Under the pieces are notes generated by a model. It ran no database searches. It was not told the DNA's origin and was given only the letters and a program-made list of their open reading frames with translations. This document shows, piece by piece, positions 1 to 6,750 of a stretch of 9,158 nucleotides of DNA; position 1 is the first letter of the stretch; each line of letters starts with the position of its first letter. The position numbers and the translations under genes are program-made. Source of the DNA: Saprospiraceae bacterium (lineage in GTDB: Bacteria; Bacteroidota; Bacteroidia; Chitinophagales; Saprospiraceae); NCBI GenBank assembly GCA_007134625.1, contig SLKL01000148.1, forward strand, positions 1 to 9,158. The letters run 5' to 3'.

Positions 1-1026
1 CCTATCAGATCGAGGCTTGGGTATCACATCATACAGCGGATAAGCCGAAGACCAATTGAGGATTTTGATCAAATGAAACCCTTACTTACACAGCAAATTG
101 AAAACTCAGAGAGGAAAGATATTGCAATGGAAAACCTGGTCAATCAGATCCTTGATGATGCAGAATATTCCCTGAATGAAGAATTGCTGAGCTCCTTTAT
201 CGCCGGGCTTACCGATGAATTTTTTACCTACAGATGGAGAGTTCCCGAAGACCTTGAAGATGGAGACCTTTTTACCCTGGGAGATAAAACCTATATGCTA
301 TCGAATTTTGCGGAACACTTAAGAAGAAATACTCGTCAAAGACTTAGAATGAGCAGAGATTCAGACATCGATGCTTCTGTAAGAGAGATATATGAGAGTT
401 ATCGCTCTGATGCTGCCATTATCCATTATGAGTCAACACTTGAGGAAAAGTATCCTGTTTTCCGCTCATTAATGAGGGAATATGAGGAGGGAATTCTCCT
501 TTTTGAAATCACCCGTATGAAAGTATGGGACAAGGCTACACAGGATACCGCGGGTTTAAAGAATTTTTTCAATGAAAACAGAGAAAATTACTACACCGAT
601 GCTTCAGCAAGAGTAAAATATATCGACATTACCGGTGCCGATGAAAGACAGCTTGAAAGAATAGCCAATTATGCAAAAAACAACTCCGTAGAGCGATTAA
701 TCAATAGGTTTGAGGGAAGAAGAGGGGTCTCATTGGCTACAAGAGAGATTACATACTTCGAACCAAGACTTCCCGATTATCTTGAGTTTTGGGACGATTC
801 TATCTCCGAAATACAAGAAAATGAAAATGGTGAAGGCCATTGGTTAGCTATTATTAAGGATATCATCCCACCCCAACCAAGAACTCTGGAGCAAGCAAGA
901 GGATTTGTTATAGCAGATTACCAAAATCTACTTGAGCAGCAATGGATGGAGGAATTAAGTGCCAGATACAGTACTTACATTGATGAAGACGTCTTTTTAT
1001 GGATGGTGCAATCATGGAAAAAATAA
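1..1026 (+). CDS. PpiC-type peptidyl-prolyl isomerase / periplasmic chaperone, 5'-partial
   Basis: The reading frame has no stop from base 1 to the TAA at 1024-1026, so at least 341 residues are visible and the true start is upstream of the window. The first residues (PIRSRLGYHIIQ) match the end of a parvulin domain, where the family has GYHIIKL. The rest is the chaperone-like C-terminal part seen in long Bacteroidota PpiC proteins: a charged helical stretch, a degenerate second domain around the segment reading YEEGILLFEITRMKVWDKA, and a final helical segment (LEQARGFVIADYQNLLEQQW). These proteins are secreted folding factors that bind unfolded outer-membrane proteins and isomerise Xaa-Pro bonds. 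The next gene starts 44 nt later and is followed by surA, so this is probably the first of three co-transcribed folding genes. The ATG at 73 is an internal methionine. The family call is firm; the exact subfamily is not, because the signal peptide and most of the parvulin domain are missing. Confidence 0.85.
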   Translation, partial: PIRSRLGYHIIQRISRRPIEDFDQMKPLLTQQIENSERKDIAMENLVNQILDDAEYSLNEELLSSFIAGLTDEFFTYRWRVPEDLEDGDLFTLGDKTYMLSNFAEHLRRNTRQRLRMSRDSDIDASVREIYESYRSDAAIIHYESTLEEKYPVFRSLMREYEEGILLFEITRMKVWDKATQDTAGLKNFFNENRENYYTDASARVKYIDITGADERQLERIANYAKNNSVERLINRFEGRRGVSLATREITYFEPRLPDYLEFWDDSISEIQENENGEGHWLAIIKDIIPPQPRTLEQARGFVIADYQNLLEQQWMEELSARYSTYIDEDVFLWMVQSWKK

Positions 1027-1052
1027 TTTTGACGAAAGGGCTTATTTTAACT

Positions 1053-1058
1053 AAGGAG
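1053..1058 (+). promoter_or_regulatory. Possible Shine-Dalgarno for the lipoprotein gene
   Basis: AAGGAG lies 12 nt before the ATG at 1071, the first of three consecutive in-frame ATG codons. The spacing is long and Bacteroidota depend little on Shine-Dalgarno pairing, so this is weak support. It does favour the 1071 start over the in-frame ATG at 999, which lies inside the preceding gene. Confidence 0.35.
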
Positions 1059-1070
1059 ATCAGCAATGCC

Positions 1071-1940
1071 ATGATGATGAAAGGTCAGGGAAAGTTCATT
1101 CAACTGATTTTGCTTGCTATTCTTGCAGGCCTAATGTTCTCTTCGTGTAATATTGAAAACGAGCAAGAAGACAGGGGGGAGTTGTTAGCAGAAGCCGGTG
1201 ACCGAAAGTTATTTGAAAAAGATATTGCCTTTTTATTTAATGGTCCAAAATCGGCTGCAGATAGCCAACGAGTTATAAAATCATTTATTAACAGCTGGTT
1301 GCGGGACCAGATAATGACAATTGAAGCTGAAAAAACCGCAAAGGAGAACTCCGATATCGATCGCTTGGTTCAAAACTATCGAGATGCTTTAATACGCATG
1401 GAATATGAGCAAAATCTTGTATCCAATAATCTTGATACATTAATTTTAAAGGATCAGATTGAAGCATTTTACGATAATAACCAAGAGCAATTCCTTTCAG
1501 CAAGTAAGTTGGTCAGAGCGCGATTTGTCAGTTTCGATGCATCGAGATCAAATATCTGGCCTTTAAGAAATGAAGTTTTTAAAACAGACATCTCAGACAG
1601 GGACCTGGAAGAGATTGTAGAACTCAATGAAGGTGAATGGATAATCAACCCATACATTTGGTACAATTTTCAGGAAATAAATATTTTGACAGACAATCAA
1701 CTCAACCGTAATAATATTATCCCCGGCTATGAGTTTTCATACAATGATCAAGGTAAAAGATATTTTATCAAGGTACTAAATGTAGTAAATGAGGGAGAAG
1801 TGATGCCTTTGGAGATGGTTGAAGATAAAGTCAAACAATTAATTTTACTGGAGAGGAGAAATCAAAAAATATCCGAAATCAGAAACGAACTTTTTGAAAG
1901 AAACATTAGGAACCAACAAATAAAAATACATTATCAATGA
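1071..1940 (+). CDS. SurA/PpiC-like lipoprotein without parvulin signature
   Basis: This encodes 289 residues. I chose ATG 1071 because it gives a standard lipoprotein signal peptide: MMMKGQGK, then a hydrophobic stretch (FIQLILLAILAGLMF), then SSC with the lipidated cysteine at residue 26. The upstream in-frame ATG at 999 would bury that signal 24 residues further in and overlap the previous gene. The mature part starts like a SurA N-terminal chaperone domain (LLAEAGDRKLFEKDIAFLF) and is helical, with a segment DQIEAFYDNNQEQFLSASKL where other family members enter the parvulin domain. The parvulin hallmarks (GGxLGW, GYH) are absent, so I infer a chaperone or accessory role and no isomerase activity. 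It would sit in the periplasm anchored to a membrane. It lies between a PpiC protein and SurA, and its TGA overlaps the surA ATG, which points to translational coupling. A purely structural lipoprotein role cannot be excluded. Confidence 0.8.
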   Translation: MMMKGQGKFIQLILLAILAGLMFSSCNIENEQEDRGELLAEAGDRKLFEKDIAFLFNGPKSAADSQRVIKSFINSWLRDQIMTIEAEKTAKENSDIDRLVQNYRDALIRMEYEQNLVSNNLDTLILKDQIEAFYDNNQEQFLSASKLVRARFVSFDASRSNIWPLRNEVFKTDISDRDLEEIVELNEGEWIINPYIWYNFQEINILTDNQLNRNNIIPGYEFSYNDQGKRYFIKVLNVVNEGEVMPLEMVEDKVKQLILLERRNQKISEIRNELFERNIRNQQIKIHYQ

Positions 1941-3325
1941 AAATTATACACATTACAATTTTAGTACTTGTCTTTTCTTTTGGAATCACAAGCATGACCT
2001 ATGCTCAGGAATCCAGATTACTGGACAAAGTAGTTGCACAGGTTGGTGGTGAGTTCATACTGCTTTCAGAAATTGAATTGCAGTACAGCTATTTTAAAGA
2101 AACCAATCCAAGGGGTGTTCATCCATTGGAAACCAGATGTATGATATTGGAAGATCGACTGGCTCAGGGTCTTTTAGTTAATCAAGCTCACTTAGATAGT
2201 GTTGTTGTATCCAACGAAGAGGTAGATTTGCAGTTAGATGCCAGAATCGATAGAATATTGGCCATGATGGGCAATGACAGAGAAATGTTCGAAAATGAAT
2301 ACGGAATGACCCCTGAAGAAGTAAAAGAAGATCAGCGTACATCCCTTAGAAATCAAATTTTAGCAGAAAGAATGCAAATGCGGGTAATGGCAGATGTGCG
2401 GGCTACACCTTCTGAGGTTATAGAATTCTTCAATAGTATCCCAAGAGATAGCTTACCGTTTTACAATTCAGAGGTACAGATTTCAGAAATTGTGATCGTA
2501 CCCGAAGCCAATCAGGAGGAAAAAGATCGCGCCCTAAACAGGATAACAGACCTGCGTAATCAAATCGTTAGCAGAGAAAGGAGCTTTGAAGAATTAGCCA
2601 GGACGTTTTCTGATGATCCGGGTTCAGCCAGATTAGGAGGAAGTCTTGGATGGCAAACTCGCGGGACTTTTGTTCCTGAATTTGAGGCTACTGTCTATAA
2701 TCTGGAGCCGGGTGAAATTTCTGACCCTATAGAAACAGAATTTGGTTACCACATCATTAAACTGATTGAAAGACGTGGTAATAGTGTCAATGCCAAGCAC
2801 ATCCTTATCAATCCAAGAATTACTTCAGACGACCTTTTATTGGCTAAAAACCACTTGGACAGTGTACGGAATATCATTATAAAGGATAGTATTCCATTTG
2901 AAAGTGCGGTTAGAATTTTTGGAAATGACCAGGTACAGTCCTACAGTAATGGAGGAAGGGTGGTAAACAATGCGACGGGTAATACCTTTTTTGAGGTAGG
3001 TGATCTTGATCCTGATGTCTATTTTGCAATTTTTGATCTGGAAGTAGGTGAATTATCTGAAGTAGTTGAATTCAGAGATCGGGGTGGAGAAACAGTTTAC
3101 AAGATTTTTAAGCTTCTTTCCAGAACTCGCCCTCACCGTGCTAATTTGCAAGAGGACTATGCCAAAATTAAGGATATGGCGACAGAGTATAAGCGTGCCA
3201 CAAAATTTAATGAGTGGCTGCTTGATAAACTTTCAGGCACCTACATAAGAATTGACGAAAGCTTTCACTCTTGTCCAAATATAGAATTCTGGCTATCTGA
3301 ATCTGACATTACCCAAAGGCCTTAA
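1937..3325 (+). CDS. surA: SurA-type periplasmic peptidyl-prolyl isomerase / chaperone
   Basis: The product has 462 residues, slightly longer than E. coli SurA. It has a Sec signal peptide (hydrophobic residues 3-19, probable cleavage after TYA at 23), then an N-terminal chaperone domain (about 28-165) starting LLDKVVAQVGGEFILLSEIE, the usual SurA opening. The first parvulin domain spans about 178-280, with SDDPGSARLGGSLGW (225-239), VPEFEATVYNLEPGEISDPI and GYHIIKL (270-276), all canonical. A second parvulin-like domain (about 284-396) opens with AKHILI and keeps the GG turn (NGGRV), but has VYKIFKL where GYHIIKL is expected, so it is probably inactive. A C-terminal segment completes the chaperone. 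SurA escorts unfolded beta-barrel proteins across the periplasm to the BAM complex. The start overlaps the upstream stop by ATGA. No clear terminator follows. Confidence 0.93.
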   Translation: MKIIHITILVLVFSFGITSMTYAQESRLLDKVVAQVGGEFILLSEIELQYSYFKETNPRGVHPLETRCMILEDRLAQGLLVNQAHLDSVVVSNEEVDLQLDARIDRILAMMGNDREMFENEYGMTPEEVKEDQRTSLRNQILAERMQMRVMADVRATPSEVIEFFNSIPRDSLPFYNSEVQISEIVIVPEANQEEKDRALNRITDLRNQIVSRERSFEELARTFSDDPGSARLGGSLGWQTRGTFVPEFEATVYNLEPGEISDPIETEFGYHIIKLIERRGNSVNAKHILINPRITSDDLLLAKNHLDSVRNIIIKDSIPFESAVRIFGNDQVQSYSNGGRVVNNATGNTFFEVGDLDPDVYFAIFDLEVGELSEVVEFRDRGGETVYKIFKLLSRTRPHRANLQEDYAKIKDMATEYKRATKFNEWLLDKLSGTYIRIDESFHSCPNIEFWLSESDITQRP

Positions 3326-3339
3326 TTGATGATTTTTGA

Positions 3340-3367
3340 ATTGAAAGTTGAAGATTGAAAATTGAAA
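3340..3367. repeat. 7-bp tandem repeat, four ATTGAAA-type units
   Basis: Four consecutive heptads can be read directly: ATTGAAA, GTTGAAG, ATTGAAA, ATTGAAA. The array begins 14 bp after the surA stop codon. A matching two-unit array lies at 3473-3486. Confidence 0.85.
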
Positions 3368-3390
3368 ATGACAGTGGTTTGCTATAATCT

Positions 3391-3428
3391 TTAAAAAAGC
3401 AAAAAGCAAAGGCTAGTGCTAGCAGCCT
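3391..3428 (-). terminator. Possible intrinsic terminator of the transporter operon
   Basis: Read on the minus strand, a 5-bp stem (AGGCT/AGCCT, 3424-3428 with 3410-3414) is followed by a T-rich run (TTTGCTTTTTGCTTTTTT, to about 3393). This could end transcription about 100 nt after the symporter stop codon. The stem is short and the T-run is interrupted, and the sequence is also part of a degenerate repeat block, so this is tentative. Confidence 0.3.
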
Positions 3429-3442
3429 GAAGCTAATGCAAG
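3398..3442. repeat. Degenerate GC-phased 7-bp repeat block
   Basis: Units such as AGCAAAA, GGCTAGT, GCTAGCA, GCCTGAA and GCTAATG follow one another with the GC dinucleotide recurring every 6-7 bp. The block resembles the reverse complement of the TRGCTWY array at 6518-6636 (for example GCTAGCAGCC occurs here and as its complement there). It looks like a decayed copy of the same family in the opposite orientation. Confidence 0.5.
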
Positions 3443-3472
3443 TGACCCCTTAGATGCTGCTAAGAGCTGGAG

Positions 3473-3486
3473 ATTGAAAATTGAAG
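3473..3486. repeat. 7-bp tandem repeat, two ATTGAAA-type units
   Basis: ATTGAAA followed by ATTGAAG, in the same orientation and sequence family as the four-unit array at 3340-3367. The two arrays flank the GC-phased block between them. Confidence 0.7.
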
Positions 3487-3524
3487 GTGTGAGCCAAATC
3501 TAAACCTCTTGTAAAGGACTTTGA

Positions 3525-4991
3525 TTAATTGTCTTTTGTCTCATAAAACTTACCCCATTTTTCAGGTCCATCTTGTCTGGTGAGGAGAGAAACTATAATT
3601 AAAGCTGCAATGGATACGCCTGCTGCCGGCAAAATAATGTAACTGGCTGGCAGTATTGGTTCTTCGGATAAAGAATTGATAATTGTTATTAGCAAAGTTA
3701 CCCCCATACCCGAGGCGATAGATGCAACGCCACCTGCCGTAGTTACTCTTTTCCATAAAAATGCAGCCAAAAGTGCCGGGGTCAAGCCTGCGCCTACCAT
3801 AGTGTAAGCAGTAAATGCCATATCCAGTATAGTCCTGAATTGTGTAAGTAGTAAATATGCAAACACCCCTAATAAGAGCACCATCAATCTCTGAAAAAAT
3901 ACAATTTTATGCTCTCCGGCAGTAGGATTGATAAAACGTTGGTAAATATCTCTTGTCAGGTTAGTAGAAGGAGCGAGTAAAAAGCTGTTTCCCGTGGAGG
4001 TAATGATGGCAACAGCAGCACAAATCAACAACAGACCAGCAAGAAGTGGAATCCCAACTTCAGCACCATATCTTGCTGTATGTAAAATAATCCTTTCGCT
4101 GTCTTCTGAGGCGAGGAAAAAACTACTTTCTGCTCCCAATCCATTAAAATAACTAAAAGCCAAAATAGCCAGGGAAGCTATCGCAGTTTCAATAATAATA
4201 GTTCCTATCACCCACCACATTACGGCAGAGCGAGCAGATTTTTCAGATTTAGCTGAGAAAAATTTCTGATACATATTGGATTCGCCCAAAAGAAGTAGAA
4301 AAGTAGGAAAAAACACACCCATTACCCAAATCCAATTATGCCCCCCAAGAACTGTAAAAAACTCAGGATCAATATTTGCAGTGATATATTCAGTTCCTCC
4401 GAGATTGCTGAACACCAGCGGAACAGCCAATAATATGGCAACAGTTATTACAGCCCCGTTGATGATATCTACGGAAACAATAGAAAGCATACCTGCAAAT
4501 GCAGTAAAGGCAATAATAAAAACAGCAGTCAAAATAACCCCCAGCCACTCGGGTATATCAGCTACCAGATTTAAGACAAAACCGCCGCCCCTGAATTGAT
4601 AACCCACTATGGTAGTATAAGCTACTACTATGGCAATAGTACCCAGAATTCGTGCCCATTTGTTGTACCGGAGCTCAAGAATATCGGGAATGGTATATTG
4701 AGCTATCCGCCTTACGCGACCTGCGAGAAAGTAAACAAAAACTATTCCCACCCATGCGCCTGCAGCCATCCACAACTCAGACAGTCCCACCTGTGCAGCC
4801 AAACCTGCACCAGCCAGTAAACTACCGGAACCAATCCATGTACACAACAGGGTGCCTACCAACTTATAAGTCGGAACAGACCGGCCAGCCACCATAAAAT
4901 CCTCTTGTCCTGATATGGTTCTACTTTTGATAATAGAAATGGTCATCAAAAGTGCCAGATAAAGAAGAACTACGATAAAAAAGATATTCAT
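3525..4991 (-). CDS. Sodium:solute symporter (SSS family)
   Basis: The product has 488 residues and is very hydrophobic, with about 13 predicted membrane segments, the usual size and layout of SSS proteins (relatives of PutP and vSGLT). Recognisable family marks are FMVAGRSVP (32-40) after the first helix, TWIGSGSLLAGAG (51-63) in the first core helix, IAQYTIPDILELRY (96-109), and the segment TSTGNSFLLAPSTNLTRDIY (331-350). The S-T pair in the last segment corresponds to the helix that supplies Na2-site hydroxyls in the family. It imports a solute using the sodium gradient across the inner membrane. The substrate cannot be read from the sequence; amino acids, organic acids or sugars are all possible. 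The start lies 11 nt after the stop of the YfcC-type gene with no promoter between, so the two are almost certainly one transcript. It ends facing the surA operon. Confidence 0.92.
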   Translation of the reverse strand: MNIFFIVVLLYLALLMTISIIKSRTISGQEDFMVAGRSVPTYKLVGTLLCTWIGSGSLLAGAGLAAQVGLSELWMAAGAWVGIVFVYFLAGRVRRIAQYTIPDILELRYNKWARILGTIAIVVAYTTIVGYQFRGGGFVLNLVADIPEWLGVILTAVFIIAFTAFAGMLSIVSVDIINGAVITVAILLAVPLVFSNLGGTEYITANIDPEFFTVLGGHNWIWVMGVFFPTFLLLLGESNMYQKFFSAKSEKSARSAVMWWVIGTIIIETAIASLAILAFSYFNGLGAESSFFLASEDSERIILHTARYGAEVGIPLLAGLLLICAAVAIITSTGNSFLLAPSTNLTRDIYQRFINPTAGEHKIVFFQRLMVLLLGVFAYLLLTQFRTILDMAFTAYTMVGAGLTPALLAAFLWKRVTTAGGVASIASGMGVTLLITIINSLSEEPILPASYIILPAAGVSIAALIIVSLLTRQDGPEKWGKFYETKDN

Positions 4992-5002
4992 AAACGCTAC
5001 TA

Positions 5003-6397
5003 TCAGGTATATATAAAGGCAATTGAAATCACCATAACCACCGCGGCTGCAGCCAACAATTTAAGTAATAGTGGAAAACAAAACTTAAACCATTTGTCAT
5101 ATGGAATTCCTGCCATTCCCAAAATTCCCATTAATACAGCATTGGTTGGCACCAACATATTGGCAAAACCGTCACCAAATAAAAATGCCAAAACGGCAAC
5201 CTGCCGGGGAACACCTACCAAATCACCCAAAGGAGCCATGAGGGGCATGGTTACGAAAGCCTGTCCACTACCTGAAGGAATGAAAAGATTCAATATGGTT
5301 TGCATCACCATCATTCCAATCCCTGCAATTTCGGGTCCGACCTGGGAAAGTGGTACAGATAGGGCATGAACTATTGTATGCAGAATTTCACCATCCTCCA
5401 TTATGAGGGCTATACCTCTTGCTACACCAACCAAAAGCGCAGTTTCAACTAAATCTTTAGCTCCTGAGATGAATTTTTCTGCCATTAGGCTAGGCCCCAT
5501 TTTCCCAACTACTGCAGTAAAAATACCTACCATCAGAAAAGCTGCCCCCAGTTCATAAAGATACCAACCTTTTGTTGCAATACCCCAGACAGCAATTCCA
5601 AGTGCCGATAAAAAACCCAAAACAATCGCAATATGTCTCCATTTCAGTCCCGGGTATTCTTTAGGAGGCTCCCCTCCCGGAGGAGGATCAATATTGTGCA
5701 TTAGACTTTTTGAGGGATCCTTTTTTACTTTGCCTGCATACTTCCAGACATGATGTCCGGCAATCATAGCAAAAGGAAACAAAATTGCCATTCTTAGCGG
5801 CCAGCCTGAATAGGGATCGAGTCCGGCTATGGGATTGGCAACTACAACTGTATATTGGTTAAATGCAGCCGTCCCATACCCCACTCCATATCCTGCAACT
5901 ATAATTCCTACAGCCGTCATACTGTCAAGATTCATTGCCCTGCACATGGCTACCAGTATCAAAATAAAAGGTATGTATTCAGCAGAGGCTCCCATTATAC
6001 TTGAGGCGATGGCAAAAACCAGTATCACAATGAATATTAAGGAGGCAGGGCGGGTACCCATTTTTTCCAGCAGACGTCCCAAAAGTGCATCAATGGTTCC
6101 GGTATGCCGTATTATTGCCAGTACTCCTCCAATGATGAACAGAAAAAATATGATGGCTTGAGCATCAGCAAATGCCCGTGGAATGGCAGTAAAAAGAAAG
6201 ATAGGACTGAGATAATTGTGTTCCTCATTGACCTCATAAGATCCGGGAATAACCATTTCCCTCCCTTGTTCATTGAGCTCTGATTGGAATTGCCCCTGAG
6301 GAATGATCCAGGTAGCAACCAACGCAATAATCATCAGAAAAAATAACAACGCAAGCGTGTGTGGCATCTTAAACTTCATCAAGCCTGATTTTATCAT
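5003..6397 (-). CDS. YfcC-family carrier (COG1288, DcuC-like ion transporter superfamily)
   Basis: The product has 464 residues with about 11-12 membrane helices. The N-terminus, MPHTLALLFFLMIIALVATW followed by IIPQGQF (11-37), matches E. coli YfcC (MPDTL...TWVVPVGMF). The two re-entrant/core motifs of the superfamily are visible: SIMGASAEYIPF (133-144) with AAFNQYTVVVANPIAGL (177-193) in the first half, and IPSGSGQA (373-380) with FGDGFANMLVPTNAVLMGIL (407-426) in the second. A soluble loop rich in proline and lysine (about 223-250) separates the halves. Family members are annotated as C4-dicarboxylate, arginine/ornithine or basic amino-acid carriers, mostly without experimental proof, so I do not name a substrate. 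The start at 6397 is only about 5 nt from the predicted transcription start; the second methionine (residue 7, 6377-6379) is a realistic alternative. It is the first gene of an operon with the downstream symporter. Confidence 0.88.
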   Translation of the reverse strand: MIKSGLMKFKMPHTLALLFFLMIIALVATWIIPQGQFQSELNEQGREMVIPGSYEVNEEHNYLSPIFLFTAIPRAFADAQAIIFFLFIIGGVLAIIRHTGTIDALLGRLLEKMGTRPASLIFIVILVFAIASSIMGASAEYIPFILILVAMCRAMNLDSMTAVGIIVAGYGVGYGTAAFNQYTVVVANPIAGLDPYSGWPLRMAILFPFAMIAGHHVWKYAGKVKKDPSKSLMHNIDPPPGGEPPKEYPGLKWRHIAIVLGFLSALGIAVWGIATKGWYLYELGAAFLMVGIFTAVVGKMGPSLMAEKFISGAKDLVETALLVGVARGIALIMEDGEILHTIVHALSVPLSQVGPEIAGIGMMVMQTILNLFIPSGSGQAFVTMPLMAPLGDLVGVPRQVAVLAFLFGDGFANMLVPTNAVLMGILGMAGIPYDKWFKFCFPLLLKLLAAAAVVMVISIAFIYT

Positions 6398-6408
6398 TAA
6401 TAAAAAGA

Positions 6409-6437
6409 CAAAACTACCCTATCGGCAGTCAGTCAAA
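6409..6437 (-). promoter_or_regulatory. Bacteroidota-type promoter for the yfcC-like/symporter operon
   Basis: On the minus strand TAGTTTTG (6416 down to 6409) is a perfect match to the Bacteroidota -7 element TANNTTTG. A TTTG (6437-6434), whose last three bases are the core TTG, lies exactly 17 nt upstream as the -33 element. Transcription would begin near 6402, giving a nearly leaderless mRNA if translation starts at 6397 or a leader of about 24 nt if it starts at methionine 7. Confidence 0.7.
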
Positions 6438-6517
6438 AGTTTTATTAGGCTAAGATTAAGTTTTTTTCTGATTTACACTTTAAGAATCGGTATTTTTTTG
6501 AAAAAACATGGAATACG

Positions 6518-6636
6518 TGGCTACTAGCTATTGGTCGCTGGCTACTAGCTTCTGGTTTCTGGCTACTGGCTATTGGTCGCTGGCTACTAGCTTCTGGGTT
6601 CTGGCTTCTCATTGCTGGCTGCTAGCTTTTAGCTTA
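6518..6636. repeat. Heptanucleotide tandem array (TRGCTWY) with 21- and 42-bp higher order
   Basis: The stretch is 119 bp, equal to 17 consecutive 7-bp units with consensus T(G/A)GCT(A/T)(C/T). Three heptads form a 21-bp unit. Unit 1 (6518-6538) and unit 3 (6560-6580) differ at one base; unit 2 (6539-6559) and unit 4 (6581-6601) differ at one base. The 42-bp block 6518-6559 is therefore repeated at 6560-6601 with two mismatches. A 14-bp unit that has lost one heptad (6602-6615) and a more divergent 21-bp unit (6616-6636) follow. TAGCTTA/AGGCTTA words continue in the same 7-bp phase at 6644 and 6665. No coding or protein-binding role is evident. Confidence 0.92.
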
Positions 6637-6686
6637 TTTGAGAAGGCTTAATATTTGAAACACTTAGCTTAATCCTGATATTAAAA

Positions 6687-6728
6687 ATCTCGAACCTCGT
6701 AACTCGTATCTCGTATCTTGTACCTTTT
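6687..6728. repeat. Heptanucleotide tandem array (AYCTCGT)
   Basis: Six consecutive 7-bp units can be read: ATCTCGA, ACCTCGT, AACTCGT, ATCTCGT, ATCTTGT, ACCTTTT. The word differs entirely from the neighbouring TRGCTWY array but has the same period. It ends directly against the hairpin repeat at 6729. Confidence 0.85.
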
Positions 6729-6750
6729 ACCCTGAGCGGAGCCGAAGGGT
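6729..6750. repeat. Dispersed hairpin repeat (CCCTGAGCGGAGCCGAAGGG type)
   Basis: A 22-nt imperfect palindrome with arms ACCCT (6729-6733) and AGGGT (6746-6750), the centre containing GAGC and GCCGA with G-A mismatches next to the stem. From memory, sequences of the CCTGAGCGAAGTCGAAGG type recur between genes in many bacteria, so I read this as a copy of that dispersed element. No T-run follows on either strand, so it is not a standard intrinsic terminator, although it lies about 75 bp beyond the stop of the DUF4230 gene. Confidence 0.6.

Larger units (their letters stand above)
3326..3524. other. Convergent intergenic region with heptanucleotide repeats
   Basis: This is a 199-bp gap between the ends of surA (plus) and the symporter gene (minus). 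It contains no credible ORF. Two ATTGAAA-type 7-bp arrays, in the same orientation, bracket a degenerate GC-phased block; these are listed separately. Short stems are present at 3410-3428 and 3447-3466, but no strong bidirectional terminator is apparent. Confidence 0.8.

Noticed and set aside
73..1026. ATG at 73 as the true start of the first gene
   Set aside because: The frame is open from base 1 and the residues before this ATG match the end of a parvulin domain (GYHIIQ), so the gene begins outside the window.
999..1070. Upstream ATG 999 as start of the lipoprotein
   Set aside because: It overlaps the preceding gene and pushes the signal peptide 24 residues inward; ATG 1071 gives a normal lipoprotein signal.
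3447..3466. Stem CTTAG/CTAAG as a terminator
   Set aside because: The stem is 5 bp (7 with a wobble on the minus strand) and no T-run follows on either strand.
4276..4897. Plus-strand ORFs of 74-107 codons opposite the symporter gene
   Set aside because: They are antisense shadows of a well-supported SSS gene and have no family-like features.
5094..6161. Plus-strand ORFs of 91 and 110 codons opposite the yfcC-like gene
   Set aside because: They are antisense shadows of conserved transmembrane coding sequence.
6518..6636. CRISPR array
   Set aside because: The 21-bp units are directly abutting with no unique spacers and no cas genes nearby; this is a simple tandem repeat.
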